Of a stretch of DNA of 64,000 nucleotides, positions 8,719 to 17,865 are shown piece after piece (position 1 is the stretch's first letter; each line of letters begins with the position of its first letter). The DNA comes from Fontibacterium temperatum (GTDB taxonomy: Bacteria; Pseudomonadota; Alphaproteobacteria; Pelagibacterales; Pelagibacteraceae). The DNA is taken from positions 124,001 through 188,000 of the forward strand of contig CAXNKS010000001.1 in assembly GCA_964203055.1 (NCBI GenBank). The letters are read 5' to 3'. The notes beneath the pieces were generated by a model, which ran no database searches, had not been told where the DNA came from, and worked only from the letters and a program-made list of their open reading frames with translations. The position numbers and the translations under genes were made by a program.

Positions 8719-10505
8719 TCTTTTTTAACTAATTTAATATTTAATTCTTTTAATTGTTTTTCAGAAACAACAGATGGAGCATTCATCATTAAATCTTGTG
8801 CATTTTGATTTAATGGAAACATAGTAACTTCTCTGATATTTTTCTCACCAGCCAACAACATGATAATCCTATCGATACCAGGGGCTATTCCTCCATGCGG
8901 TGGCGCACCATAAGACAAGGCATTAATCATGCCGCTAAATTTATTATCAACTTCCTCTTTTGAATAACCTGCAATTTTAAATAATTTATACATCAATTCT
9001 GGAACGTGATTTCTAATTGCTCCAGATGAAAGCTCGATACCATTACAAACTATATCGTACTGGTAAGCTAATAATTCCAATGGATCAGTTTTATCAATTA
9101 AATCGATCGGTGTTTGTGGCATAGAAAATGGATTGTGACTAAAATCAATTTTCTTATCAATTTCATTATATTCAAACATCGGATAATCAGTGACCCAACA
9201 AAATTCAAATACGTTATCTTTTATTAATTCTAAATTTTTTGCAATCTCAGTTCTTGCCCATGCTGAAAATTTCTCAGCATTTTTCTTAACATCACATACA
9301 AAGAATATGGCATCGCCCCCTGCAGCATTAATTTTTTTACATAATGTGTTTATTGCATCTTCAGAAAAGAATTTAGCTATAGGTCCTTTTCCTTCTAATT
9401 TTCCATTATTGCTTTCAAGAATAACATAACCTAATCCTGAAGCCCCTTCTGTTTTTGCGCCTTTGTCTAAATTATCAAAAAAACTTCTTGGTTTAGAAGA
9501 TACATTTTTTGCAACCACACATCTTACAACTGATTTTTTTTGTATTAACTTTTTAAATATTTCTAATTTAACATCCTCTCTTTCGAAAATTTCAGTAACA
9601 TCATTAATTTCAATTGGATTTCTTAAGTCAGGCTTATCTGTTCCAAACTTTAACATTGCATCTTTATATTTAAATCTTTTGAATGGAGTTTTGCTAATTG
9701 AATAACCTTTGCTAAATTTTGTAAAAACTTCATGTAGCAATGGCTCAACTACTTGAAATACATCTTCCTGTTCAACAAAAGACATCTCAATATCTAATTG
9801 GTAAAATTCACCAGGACTCCTGTCTGCTCTTGCGTCTTCATCTCGAAAACACGGTGCAATTTGAAAATATTTATCAAAGCCAGATACCATAATTAATTGT
9901 TTAAATTGTTGAGGCGCTTGCGGGAGGGCGTAAAACTTTCCAGGATTTAATCTACTTGGAACTAAAAAATCTCTCGCTCCTTCTGGACTAGAGGAAGTTA
10001 GAATTGGAGTTTGATATTCTAAAAATCCAAGACTCTCCATTTTTTTTCTAATAAATGAAATAACATTAGATCTTAAAATAATATTATGATGTAATTTTTT
10101 TCTTCTTAAATCCAAATAACGATATTTTAATCTTATTTCTTCTGAATATTCTTGATCGCTAAACACTGGCAAAGGAAGTTCTTTTGTTGAGCCTAATACA
10201 TTAAAATTTTTAATTGTGACTTCAATAGAACCTGTTGCGTGTTCTTTGTTAACTGTCTCTGAAGTTCTTGCGACTACGTCACCCTCTATTCGAATAACTG
10301 TTTCTAATTTTATTTTTTCTAATGCTGAAAAATGTTCGTTTTTATTATCAATTATACACTGAGTAATTCCATAGTGATCCCGCAAATCAATAAATAATAA
10401 ATTACCGTGATCTCTTTTTTTATGAACCCATCCAGACAGAATAGTTTGCTTACCAATATTTTTAATTGTAAGTTCTGAGCAATTGTGAGTTCTATATTTA
10501 TTCAA
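8715..10505 (-). CDS. aspS: Aspartyl-tRNA synthetase
   Basis: A 596-residue class II synthetase that charges tRNA-Asp. It has an N-terminal OB-fold anticodon domain (SGWVHKKRDHGNLLFIDLRD), class II motif 1 (FLEYQTPILTSSSPEGARDF), motif 2 (FRDEDARADRSPGEFYQLD), the bacterial GAD insert (about 290-420), and motif 3 (YGAPPHGGIAPGIDRIIMLL). Alphaproteobacterial AspRS is often non-discriminating, charging tRNA-Asn as well. That cannot be decided from this window. It is transcribed divergently from rnd, with 40 bases between starts. Confidence 0.97.
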   Translation of the reverse strand: MNKYRTHNCSELTIKNIGKQTILSGWVHKKRDHGNLLFIDLRDHYGITQCIIDNKNEHFSALEKIKLETVIRIEGDVVARTSETVNKEHATGSIEVTIKNFNVLGSTKELPLPVFSDQEYSEEIRLKYRYLDLRRKKLHHNIILRSNVISFIRKKMESLGFLEYQTPILTSSSPEGARDFLVPSRLNPGKFYALPQAPQQFKQLIMVSGFDKYFQIAPCFRDEDARADRSPGEFYQLDIEMSFVEQEDVFQVVEPLLHEVFTKFSKGYSISKTPFKRFKYKDAMLKFGTDKPDLRNPIEINDVTEIFEREDVKLEIFKKLIQKKSVVRCVVAKNVSSKPRSFFDNLDKGAKTEGASGLGYVILESNNGKLEGKGPIAKFFSEDAINTLCKKINAAGGDAIFFVCDVKKNAEKFSAWARTEIAKNLELIKDNVFEFCWVTDYPMFEYNEIDKKIDFSHNPFSMPQTPIDLIDKTDPLELLAYQYDIVCNGIELSSGAIRNHVPELMYKLFKIAGYSKEEVDNKFSGMINALSYGAPPHGGIAPGIDRIIMLLAGEKNIREVTMFPLNQNAQDLMMNAPSVVSEKQLKELNIKLVKKD

Positions 10506-10545
10506 ATCAAACCAACCTTTTTAATAATAAATTGAGATACAGTTA

Positions 10546-11406
10546 ATGTTCAAAAAAAACAATCATAATTTCTCATTAATTAAAAACAATAAAGAACTAG
10601 ATCAATTTCTTGCAAAAATTAAAAATAAAAAAAAATTTTTCTTTGATACAGAATTTGAAAGAAGATCAACTTATCAAGCTATTATATCTATTGTAGTTAT
10701 TTTTGATGGAAAAAATATTGGCATTATTGATTGTTTGGAGAAAAATATTAACTTTAAGAAAATTTTTAAATTTTTAAATAAAAAAAATATTACGTTGGTA
10801 ATTCACTCTTGCAGGCAAGATTTAGAAATATTCTTATCCGTAGTTAAAAAAATCTTATTTACTGTCTTTGATACTCAAATTGCAGCATTGTTTAATAGTT
10901 ATGATGATAGACCTTCTTATAAGAAATTAGTTCAAGATTTTTGCAAAATTAATTTAGATAAGTCATTGCAAAGTGGCGGTTGGCTAAAAAGACCGATTAG
11001 TAATGAGAGAATTAATTACTTAATAAATGATGTTTATTATCTAAAAATAATTTTCAACAAATTAAATAATAAGTTAATTAAAAAAGATAAATTAAAATTA
11101 TTTAATAAATTAATTAAAGAAGAAATATTTAAAATTTCTCATGAAGATTATCCTACTATTTTTAAAAAAAAATTAGGTAATGATATTTTAAATAATAATA
11201 ATTTTATTAAAATAATAAATTTTAGAAATAAAATAGCAAAAAAAATTAATCTTCCTAAAAATTGGGTTTTTTCTGATAAAGAAATCATAAAAAATATAAA
11301 AAATACGGAATTTTCCATTATTTCAAAAAATTTAAAAAATATTGAGATTAAAAAAATAACAAAATTAATTAAAAATTTTAAAAAAACTTTTAATAAAGTT
11401 AGCTGA
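10546..11406 (+). CDS. rnd: Ribonuclease D (3'-5' exoribonuclease, short form)
   Basis: A 286-residue DEDDy exonuclease that trims 3' ends of stable RNAs such as tRNA precursors. The catalytic acids are visible: FFDTEFER (Asp and Glu of motif I), HSCRQDLEIF (motif II Asp) and the YLIND motif III with its Tyr and Asp. E. coli RNase D is about 375 residues with two HRDC domains; this one has room for only one small helical C-terminal domain after about residue 195. That tail is extremely Lys/Asn/Ile-rich. The last eight bases overlap the end of the convergent Hda-like gene. Confidence 0.9.
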   Translation: MFKKNNHNFSLIKNNKELDQFLAKIKNKKKFFFDTEFERRSTYQAIISIVVIFDGKNIGIIDCLEKNINFKKIFKFLNKKNITLVIHSCRQDLEIFLSVVKKILFTVFDTQIAALFNSYDDRPSYKKLVQDFCKINLDKSLQSGGWLKRPISNERINYLINDVYYLKIIFNKLNNKLIKKDKLKLFNKLIKEEIFKISHEDYPTIFKKKLGNDILNNNNFIKIINFRNKIAKKINLPKNWVFSDKEIIKNIKNTEFSIISKNLKNIEIKKITKLIKNFKKTFNKVS

Positions 11407-12061
11407 TATTAGCTAACGCCTGGTTAATAATTTTTGTATTTATTTTTTTTTTATACAGTAAAGATAATTCATCTAAATTTTTAACAAACTTGGATGCAGC
11501 ATCGTAGCTTCTTTCGATATTTTTTAAAATAAAATTTACATCTTTTTTTGTAATATTAATTTGTTTATCAGAAAGCATTTTTGTTAAAATCTGAGAGAAT
11601 AAATCATCAGAAGGATTGGTGATTGCTACTGCAACTAATGAATTTAAACGTGAAATTAAATCTTTTAATTTAAAAGGAATGCTTCCTGCTAACTTAATAG
11701 AGGATAAATAAATAAATTTATTTTTGCTTATAAAATCATTTAAAATTGTTTGAAAGAAAATTTCATCATTAAATAATTCTGCATCTTCTATAATTAAAAC
11801 TTTTTGATTTAATATTAAATCTAAACTATTTTTATTAACACTACCTCCTTCAAAAATTTTAGAATTAGTCTTGTCAGAAAAAATTTTTGCAAGATAAGAT
11901 TTTCCAGATTTTTTTGGACCATAAATATTGATTCCTTTAAAACTCCAATTCGGCCATTCTTTTATTAATTTGTAAGCTTCATAATTATTTTCTCCTATAC
12001 AGAAATCTTCTTCATAATAAAAACTCTTATCTGGAAATTTAAAAACTATTTGATCTTTCAT
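11399..12061 (-). CDS. hda: DnaA-related AAA+ ATPase (Hda-like regulatory inactivator of DnaA)
   Basis: A 220-residue DnaA-like ATPase lacking both the N-terminal DnaA domain and the C-terminal DNA-binding domain, which is the Hda layout. It has a Walker A sequence (GPKKSGKSYLAK), a Walker B-like LIIEDAE, the sensor-like YLSSIK and an arginine-finger region (LKDLISRLNS), then a C-terminal helical lid. Hda with the beta clamp triggers ATP hydrolysis on DnaA after initiation. No clear clamp-binding pentapeptide is seen, though the N-terminal QIVFKF is the usual place for one. The gene is divergent from purM. Confidence 0.82.
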   Translation of the reverse strand: MKDQIVFKFPDKSFYYEEDFCIGENNYEAYKLIKEWPNWSFKGINIYGPKKSGKSYLAKIFSDKTNSKIFEGGSVNKNSLDLILNQKVLIIEDAELFNDEIFFQTILNDFISKNKFIYLSSIKLAGSIPFKLKDLISRLNSLVAVAITNPSDDLFSQILTKMLSDKQINITKKDVNFILKNIERSYDAASKFVKNLDELSLLYKKKINTKIINQALANIS

Positions 12062-12161
12062 AAAAAACTCAAAACTACATTATTTTTATAAAAAATCTTA
12101 TTTAAAAACTGATTGTAAAATAAGAAAACAAGTGTATTGCTGAAGTGTTAATATTTTTTTA

Positions 12162-13215
12162 ATGAATAATTCAAATTTTACCTATCTTAAAAGTGGTGTT
12201 GATATCCAAAAAACCACAAAACTAGTTAAATTTATTTCTAAATTATCAAAATCCACAAAAATTAAGGGAAGTGAAATTAAAAATTTTAAAAACATAGGGG
12301 GCTTTGGATCTGTATTTGATTTGGGACAATATAAAATTAAAAACCCTCTTATAGTAACTTCAACTGATGGAGTTGGAACTAAGCTAGAAATAGCAAATCA
12401 TCTAAATGATTTCAGGACGATCGGTATTGATTTAGTTGCAATGTGCGTAAATGATTTAATTGTGCAGGGCGCAAAACCTGTTGTCTTTTTAGACTATATT
12501 GCAATTCCAAAAGTTATTGAAAAAAAATATAAACAAATATTATCTGGTATAGCAAAAGGATGTAGAATTGCTGGTTGCTCTTTATCTGGGGGTGAGACGG
12601 CAGAAATGCCTGGAGTATACACGGGAGATTCTTTTGATTTAGCTGGCTTTGCTGTTGGTATCGTTGGAAAAAAAAATGTTATTACAGGAAATTCAATTAA
12701 ACATGGGGATATAATATTAGGAGTGCCTTCAACAGGAGCTCATTCTAATGGGTATTCCTTGATAAGAAAAATTTTGAAAGATAAAAAAATTAAAGTTAAA
12801 AATAATAAAAAATTATATAAAGAACTTTTAACACCTACTAAAATTTACGTTAAAGAAATATTAAAACTTCACAGCATGAAGTTAATTAAAGGCTGCGCTC
12901 ATATCACGGGTGGAGGAATTGTTGAGAACTTACCTAGAGTAATTCCTAATAATTATACTGCAAGAATAAATCTTTCAAAAATTAAACCTAATAAAGTTAC
13001 AAAATGGATTAAATCACATGGTGTTGACGATCATGAAATGCTTAAAACATTTAACTGCGGTAGTTGGCTTTTGTATAATTACAGATAAAAAAAATTATAA
13101 AAAAATATTTAATGTTTTTAATAAATCATCAAAGCCTTATGAAATTGGAACTATAATAAAGAGTAATAATATTAATAAAATTATATTAAATGAAAAAGTT
13201 AACTGGAAATATTAA
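12162..13215 (+). CDS. purM: Phosphoribosylformylglycinamidine cyclo-ligase (AIR synthetase), frameshifted
   Basis: PurM closes the imidazole ring of 5-aminoimidazole ribonucleotide in purine synthesis, using ATP. Family motifs are GGFGSVFDL, TSTDGVGTKL, GIDLVAMCVNDLIVQGA, SGGETAEMPG, GVPSTGAHSNGYSLIR and HITGGGIVENLPR. After TFNCG the frame breaks: as written it ends SWLLYNYR-stop at 13088, while the expected VGFCIITDKKNYKKIF continues one frame over to 13215. Removing one base at about 13061-13062 gives 350 residues, the family length. The stop lies 26 bases inside purN, so the pair is translationally coupled. Confidence 0.95.
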
Positions 13216-13768
13216 TGTTGGTGTTTTTATTTCTGGCAGAGGCTCTAACTTAAAAGAATTAATTAAATACTCTAAAAAAAACAATACTAATTGGAAAATC
13301 AAATTAGTTATTTCTAATAAAAAAGAAGCTAAAGGTTTAGCTTATGCTAAAAAAAATAGAATTATAAATTACGGAATAGAAAATAAGAAACCTCAATTTG
13401 AAAAAAAAGCTTTAAGATATCTAAAGAAAAATAAAATTAATTTATTATGTTTAGCAGGTTTTATGAGAATTTTATCAAAAGAATTTATTAAAAAAAGCAA
13501 ATTTAAAATTATTAACATTCATCCTTCGCTACTTCCAAAATACAAAGGTTTAAACACTCACGAAAGAGCTATAAAAGCAGGTGATAAATATGCAGGATCT
13601 ACGGTCCATTACGTAACGGCCAAACTTGATTCAGGTAAAAAAATATTACAAACAAAAGTTAAAATTCTTAAAAAAGACAAACCTAATTCTCTAGCAAATA
13701 GAGTTTTAAAAGCGGAACATATAATTTATCCTAAAGCGGTAGATATTGTTTGTAATAAAATAATTTAA
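13190..13768 (+). CDS. purN: Phosphoribosylglycinamide formyltransferase (folate-dependent)
   Basis: A 192-residue GAR transformylase that transfers the formyl group of 10-formyltetrahydrofolate to GAR. Key motifs are the phosphate-binding GVFISGRGSNLKEL, the GFMRIL loop, the catalytic INIHPSLLPKYKG (Asn and His) and VHYVTAKLDSGKKI with the catalytic Asp. The ATG at 13190 lies inside the 3' end of purM and is kept because it sits directly before the conserved strand. It converges on ndk with a three-base gap. Confidence 0.95.
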   Translation: MKKLTGNINVGVFISGRGSNLKELIKYSKKNNTNWKIKLVISNKKEAKGLAYAKKNRIINYGIENKKPQFEKKALRYLKKNKINLLCLAGFMRILSKEFIKKSKFKIINIHPSLLPKYKGLNTHERAIKAGDKYAGSTVHYVTAKLDSGKKILQTKVKILKKDKPNSLANRVLKAEHIIYPKAVDIVCNKII

Positions 13769-13771
13769 AAA

Positions 13772-14173
13772 TTATTCTTTAAAGAAAAAATCGATCTCAA
13801 TTTTAGCGTTTTCTTTACTATCAGAACCATGAACTGAATTTTTATCTAAAGAAATGCCATATAAATTTCTTATAGTGCCTTTAGCTGCATCTTTTGGATT
13901 TGTTGCTCCCATAATTTCTCTATTTTTAACAACTGAATTGTTACCTTCTAACACCATAACTACAACAGGGCCTGAGCTCATATAAGTGCAAAGATCATTA
14001 AAAAAAGGTCTTTCTTTATGAATAAAATAAAAATCTTCAGCCATTTTTTTGGATAATATAATTTTTTTAATTGAATGAATTATTAGAGAATTTTTTTCAA
14101 AAATACTCACTATTTGTCCGATTAAATTTCTTTCAACAGCATCAGGTTTAATTATTGATAAAGTCTTTTCCAT
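13772..14173 (-). CDS. ndk: Nucleoside diphosphate kinase
   Basis: NDK (133 residues) balances the NTP and dNTP pools by phosphate transfer through a histidine. The start is placed at ATG 14173 (MEKTLSIIKPDAVERNLIG); an upstream ATG at 14197 adds eight residues and would lie inside pepA. The phosphohistidine is in NSVHGSDSKENA, preceded by the GATNPKDAAKGTIRNLYG nucleotide-binding stretch. The gene begins one base after the pepA stop, so the pair forms an operon. Confidence 0.95.
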   Translation of the reverse strand: MEKTLSIIKPDAVERNLIGQIVSIFEKNSLIIHSIKKIILSKKMAEDFYFIHKERPFFNDLCTYMSSGPVVVMVLEGNNSVVKNREIMGATNPKDAAKGTIRNLYGISLDKNSVHGSDSKENAKIEIDFFFKE

Positions 14174-14174
14174 A

Positions 14175-15641
14175 TTATTCGTAATACTTTTCAACAAATT
14201 TATTTAATAACTTAACTCCATATCCAGTGGCTCCTGTTGGTATAGTTTCTAAATCTTTCTTTGTCCAAGCCATGCCAGCAATATCTAAATGAGCCCAAGG
14301 AGTGCTGTTCTTTAAAAATCTCTGTAAAAATTGCGCTGCTGTAATAGACCCTGCTCCTCCTGAGTAATTAATATTCTGCATGTCTGCAATTTTTGAGTCC
14401 ATTAACTTGTCATAATTTTTATGTAATGGAAATCTCCAAAGTTTTTCATTTTCGATTTCCCCTGCTTTAATTAATTTTTCTGACAATTTATCATTATTTG
14501 AAAATAAACCGGCGTACTCACTTCCTAAAGAAACGACTATCGCTCCTGTAAGGGTTGCTAAATCAACTATTAATTCTGGCTTATACTGTTCATCAATATA
14601 ATAAATTGCATCAGCAAGAATTAATCTTCCTTCAGCATCTGTATTTAAAACTTCAATTGTTTTGCCAGAGTAAGATTTTACGATATCACCGGGTCTTTGA
14701 GCTGAACCACCAGGCATATTCTCAACTAATGCAACAGCTCCTACAACATAAGATTTTGACTTTCTAAGAGCTAAAGTTTTCATCAAACCAACAACGGCTC
14801 CTGCTCCAGCCATATCATATTTCATATCTTCCATAAATTTTGCTGGCTTTAAAGAAATGCCACCAGTATCAAAACAAACTCCTTTTCCAATAAACGAAAG
14901 TGGTTTTTTATTTTTTGAATTATTTGGCTTCCATGTAATAGTTACAAAATAAGGTAAATTTTTACTACCTTGAGCAACACCCAATAAAGCGTTCATTCCA
15001 ATTTTTTTCATTTTTGAATAATCAAAAACATCTACTTTAAGACCTAGTTTAGAAAGTTTTTTAATTTCAGATACAAATTTTTCTGGATTTAAATAATTAG
15101 GAGGCTCAGAAACTAAGTCTCTTGTTAAAAAAACTCCATTAACAATATTTTCAATATTATTTTTAATCTTAATAAAAAAATTCTTATTTGATGAAGTAAT
15201 TAAGAGGTTTATTATTTCTTTTGCATTTTCATTTTTTTTAAAAATTGTTTTATATTTTGTAAAAGAGTATTTTTTTAAAAAACACCCTAAAAAAAAATTA
15301 AAATAATAATTTTCTAAGGATTTATTTTCATTGGAAAAAATAACATTAATATCTTTTGCTAATTTAATTTCGCTAATAACCTTACCGCCAATATTTTGAT
15401 TCTCAAATTCATCTTTATTATTTTTTTGATTAATAAAAATAATTTTTTTTGGTTTTGTGCTATGATAATTAAATACAAAATAATCCTCATCTTTATTTTT
15501 TAACAAAAGAGAATTAATTTCTTTATAATCTATATCAATGAATGATAGTTTTTTTGAATTAAAAGAAAAATTTTTTTCGCAGAAAAAAATATATAAATCT
15601 GAGTTATTATTTATATTTGGAATTATCTTTAAATCTAACAT
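14175..15641 (-). CDS. pepA: Leucyl aminopeptidase (M17 family)
   Basis: A 488-residue cytosolic M17 aminopeptidase that removes N-terminal residues and may bind DNA, as E. coli PepA does. The C-terminal catalytic half is strongly conserved: GKGVCFDTGGISLKPAKFME, DMAGAGAVVG, VENMPGGSAQRPGDI, the metal-binding VLNTDAEGRLILADA and the ATLTGAIVVSLGSEYAG region. The N-terminal half (about 1-165) is divergent and Lys/Asn-rich. It is transcribed away from lptF with 28 bases between starts, and leads into ndk. Confidence 0.95.
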   Translation of the reverse strand: MLDLKIIPNINNNSDLYIFFCEKNFSFNSKKLSFIDIDYKEINSLLLKNKDEDYFVFNYHSTKPKKIIFINQKNNKDEFENQNIGGKVISEIKLAKDINVIFSNENKSLENYYFNFFLGCFLKKYSFTKYKTIFKKNENAKEIINLLITSSNKNFFIKIKNNIENIVNGVFLTRDLVSEPPNYLNPEKFVSEIKKLSKLGLKVDVFDYSKMKKIGMNALLGVAQGSKNLPYFVTITWKPNNSKNKKPLSFIGKGVCFDTGGISLKPAKFMEDMKYDMAGAGAVVGLMKTLALRKSKSYVVGAVALVENMPGGSAQRPGDIVKSYSGKTIEVLNTDAEGRLILADAIYYIDEQYKPELIVDLATLTGAIVVSLGSEYAGLFSNNDKLSEKLIKAGEIENEKLWRFPLHKNYDKLMDSKIADMQNINYSGGAGSITAAQFLQRFLKNSTPWAHLDIAGMAWTKKDLETIPTGATGYGVKLLNKFVEKYYE

Positions 15642-15669
15642 AGTGATATAAGATCATATACATAGCAAA

Positions 15670-16765
15670 ATGAAAAAAAACAAGTTGGGATACTATTTTA
15701 TCCAAGAATTTTTAAAGAACTATCTTTCTATTCTGTTTGCATTTGGACTTATTATTTGGATCACTCAAGCTGTCAGATTGCTTGATTTGATTGGTGAAGA
15801 AGGAAATTCAATTAAAACTTATTTTTTATACATCTTGTCGATAATGCCAAAATATTTTTCAAAAATATCATTAATAATATTTTTTATATCTTTTGTCGTA
15901 ACAATTTCAAAATTTGAAGATCATAACGAACTTCGAGCGCTATGGTTTTCAGGTTTAGAAAAAAAGAAATTTATAAATTATTTAATAAGATCATCTATTA
16001 TATTGATAGTAATACTGATAATTGTCAGATGCTTTATAGTTCCATATTTTTCTAATTATTCTAGATATCTGCTTTTAAATACCGGTGTTGGGGCTATTGG
16101 TCCTTTATTAAAACAAAATAATTTTAACAATCCTCTTAAAAAAATAACCATTTATGTCGGAAAAAAAAATCAGATTAACGAACTTGAAGATATTATTTTA
16201 TTTGAGGATAATGCGGATATAAAAAAAACTATAATAGCTAAATCAGGTGCTGTTATTAATGAAAATAATAAAAATTTACTTGTACTTGTTGATGGTAGTA
16301 TTCAAGAAGAACGTAAAGATAAAAAAATTTCTATATTAGATTTTGATAAAATAACACTTGATTTAAGTCAATATAATAAAAAAACAGTAGATTATTATAA
16401 ATTTAATGAAATATTGACTTTTGAATTGATAAAAAGATTAAATAACAAAAATGATTCACAACATTACAAATATAATCGGTGAGCTAAACGATAGAATTAT
16501 AATGCCTTTATTTATTCCGTCTTTAGTTTTATTAGCGTGTTTTTTAATTATAACAAATAAAGAAATTATAAATAATAATTTTCTAAAATTAATTAGTTTT
16601 TACTTACGGAATTGCAATTATAATAATTAGTGAAATATTATTAGAATTTAGTTCAAAAAAAATATATGCAAGTCTTACTTTTATATACTGCACCTTTTAT
16701 TATTTTTAATAATAAATTGGATTTTATTAAATTATTTTCTCAATAGAGAAAATATGAAGTCATAA
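15670..16765 (+). CDS. lptF: LPS export ABC transporter permease LptF, four apparent frameshifts
   Basis: LptF and LptG form the membrane permease that extracts LPS from the inner membrane with LptB. The intact first 270 codons hold an N-terminal membrane segment (YLSILFAFGLIIWITQAV), two more (about 60-80 and 98-120) and a periplasmic domain. From 16447 on, the C-terminal membrane helices are split over four frames. Single extra bases in short A/T runs at 16447-16451, 16597-16601, 16679-16682 and 16703-16707 explain all of it. With four bases removed the gene is exactly 364 codons and ends NWILLNYFLNRENMKS, the expected size. The lptG ATG shares no sequence with it and follows directly. Confidence 0.88.
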
Positions 16766-17865
16766 ATGTTTAAATCAATTAATCAGATATATAATTAATG
16801 AATATATAAAAAGTTTATTCGTAGTAATTGCGGTGATGCTTTCTATTGTTCTTTTAATTAGTTTGTTGGACGAATTTAATTTTTTTAAATCAAAAAAAGA
16901 TCTAAAATTTATTTATTTTATTATATTTACTATATTAAAAATACCTAATGTATTAATAAATTTATTTCCGTTTATAGTTTTATTTGCTGGAATAGTTTTT
17001 TATCTTAAAAATTTATAATCATAATGAAGTTATTTCATTAAGAGTAATGGGTTATTCAAATATACAAATTATATTAATTCCTGCTTTAACTTCATTTGTT
17101 ATTGGTTATCTAATTGTATTTTTAATTGTTCCTTTCTCTTCTTCAATGTTAAAATATTATGAGGAATTACGATCTGAATATAATGATACAAAAAATTTAG
17201 TATTTGTTAATGAAACTGGAATATGGATTCTAGATAAAAATGAAAAAGAAAAGAATATAATTAGAATAGAAAAAATTAGTAAAGATTTTTCAGTAGTAAA
17301 TCAAATTACTATTTATAATTATGACTCTTCTAATAATTTTATTAAAAGAATTGATGCTAACTGAAGGATTTATAAATGATAAAAATTGGCAACTAAATAA
17401 AGTTTATATTATCTCTACAAATAAAAAAAATAATACACGAAAATTATTTAAATAATTATAATTACACAAGTAATGTAAATATTAAGCGAACTAAAAAATG
17501 TATACAAAAATACTGACACCACTTCCTTATTAGACATCAACAAAGAAATGTTGATATTAGAAGATAAAGGATACTCAACTATTGACCTTAGAATTAGGTA
17601 TCAAAAGTTAATATCCTTTCCTATTTACTTATTAGCCATGTCTATACTTTCTGGATTAATGATTATTAATTTGGGAAAGACTTCTAATTACCTGAAATAT
17701 GGAAGCTATGGAGTAATAATAAGCGTAATGATTTATTTTCTAAATGATTTATCAATAACAATAGCTAAATCTGGCATAATATCTGTAGATTTTTCGGTAT
17801 GGATACCTATATTTCTCATAATTTTAATAAATTTAGTAGGAATTACTCAAGTTAATGCAAAATAG
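16766..17865 (+). CDS. lptG: LPS export ABC transporter permease LptG, five apparent frameshifts
   Basis: Partner permease of LptF. The start is ATG 16766 (MFKSINQIY), one base after the lptF stop. The frame then changes at about 16789-16795, 17007-17011, 17344-17356, 17450-17452 and 17493-17498, each time as one surplus base. Joined, the segments read as a typical LptG: first helix FVVIAVMLSIVLLISLLDEFNF, then VLINLFPFIVLFAGIVFYLK, SLRVMGYSNIQIILIPAL, a periplasmic domain, and the final helices from RIRYQKLISFPIYLLA to VGITQVNAK. Length after correction is 365 codons. The 3' end overlaps lptD by 11 bases. Confidence 0.87.

Noticed and set aside
8715..10505. Plus-strand open frames inside aspS (9190-9429, 9463-9705) and similar small frames inside other genes
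   Set aside because: They lie wholly opposite strongly conserved coding sequence and have no recognisable protein features; they are chance frames.
16447..17498. lptF/lptG as biologically decayed genes
   Set aside because: Segment-by-segment protein conservation and exact codon lengths after correction favour consensus error, though this is not proven.
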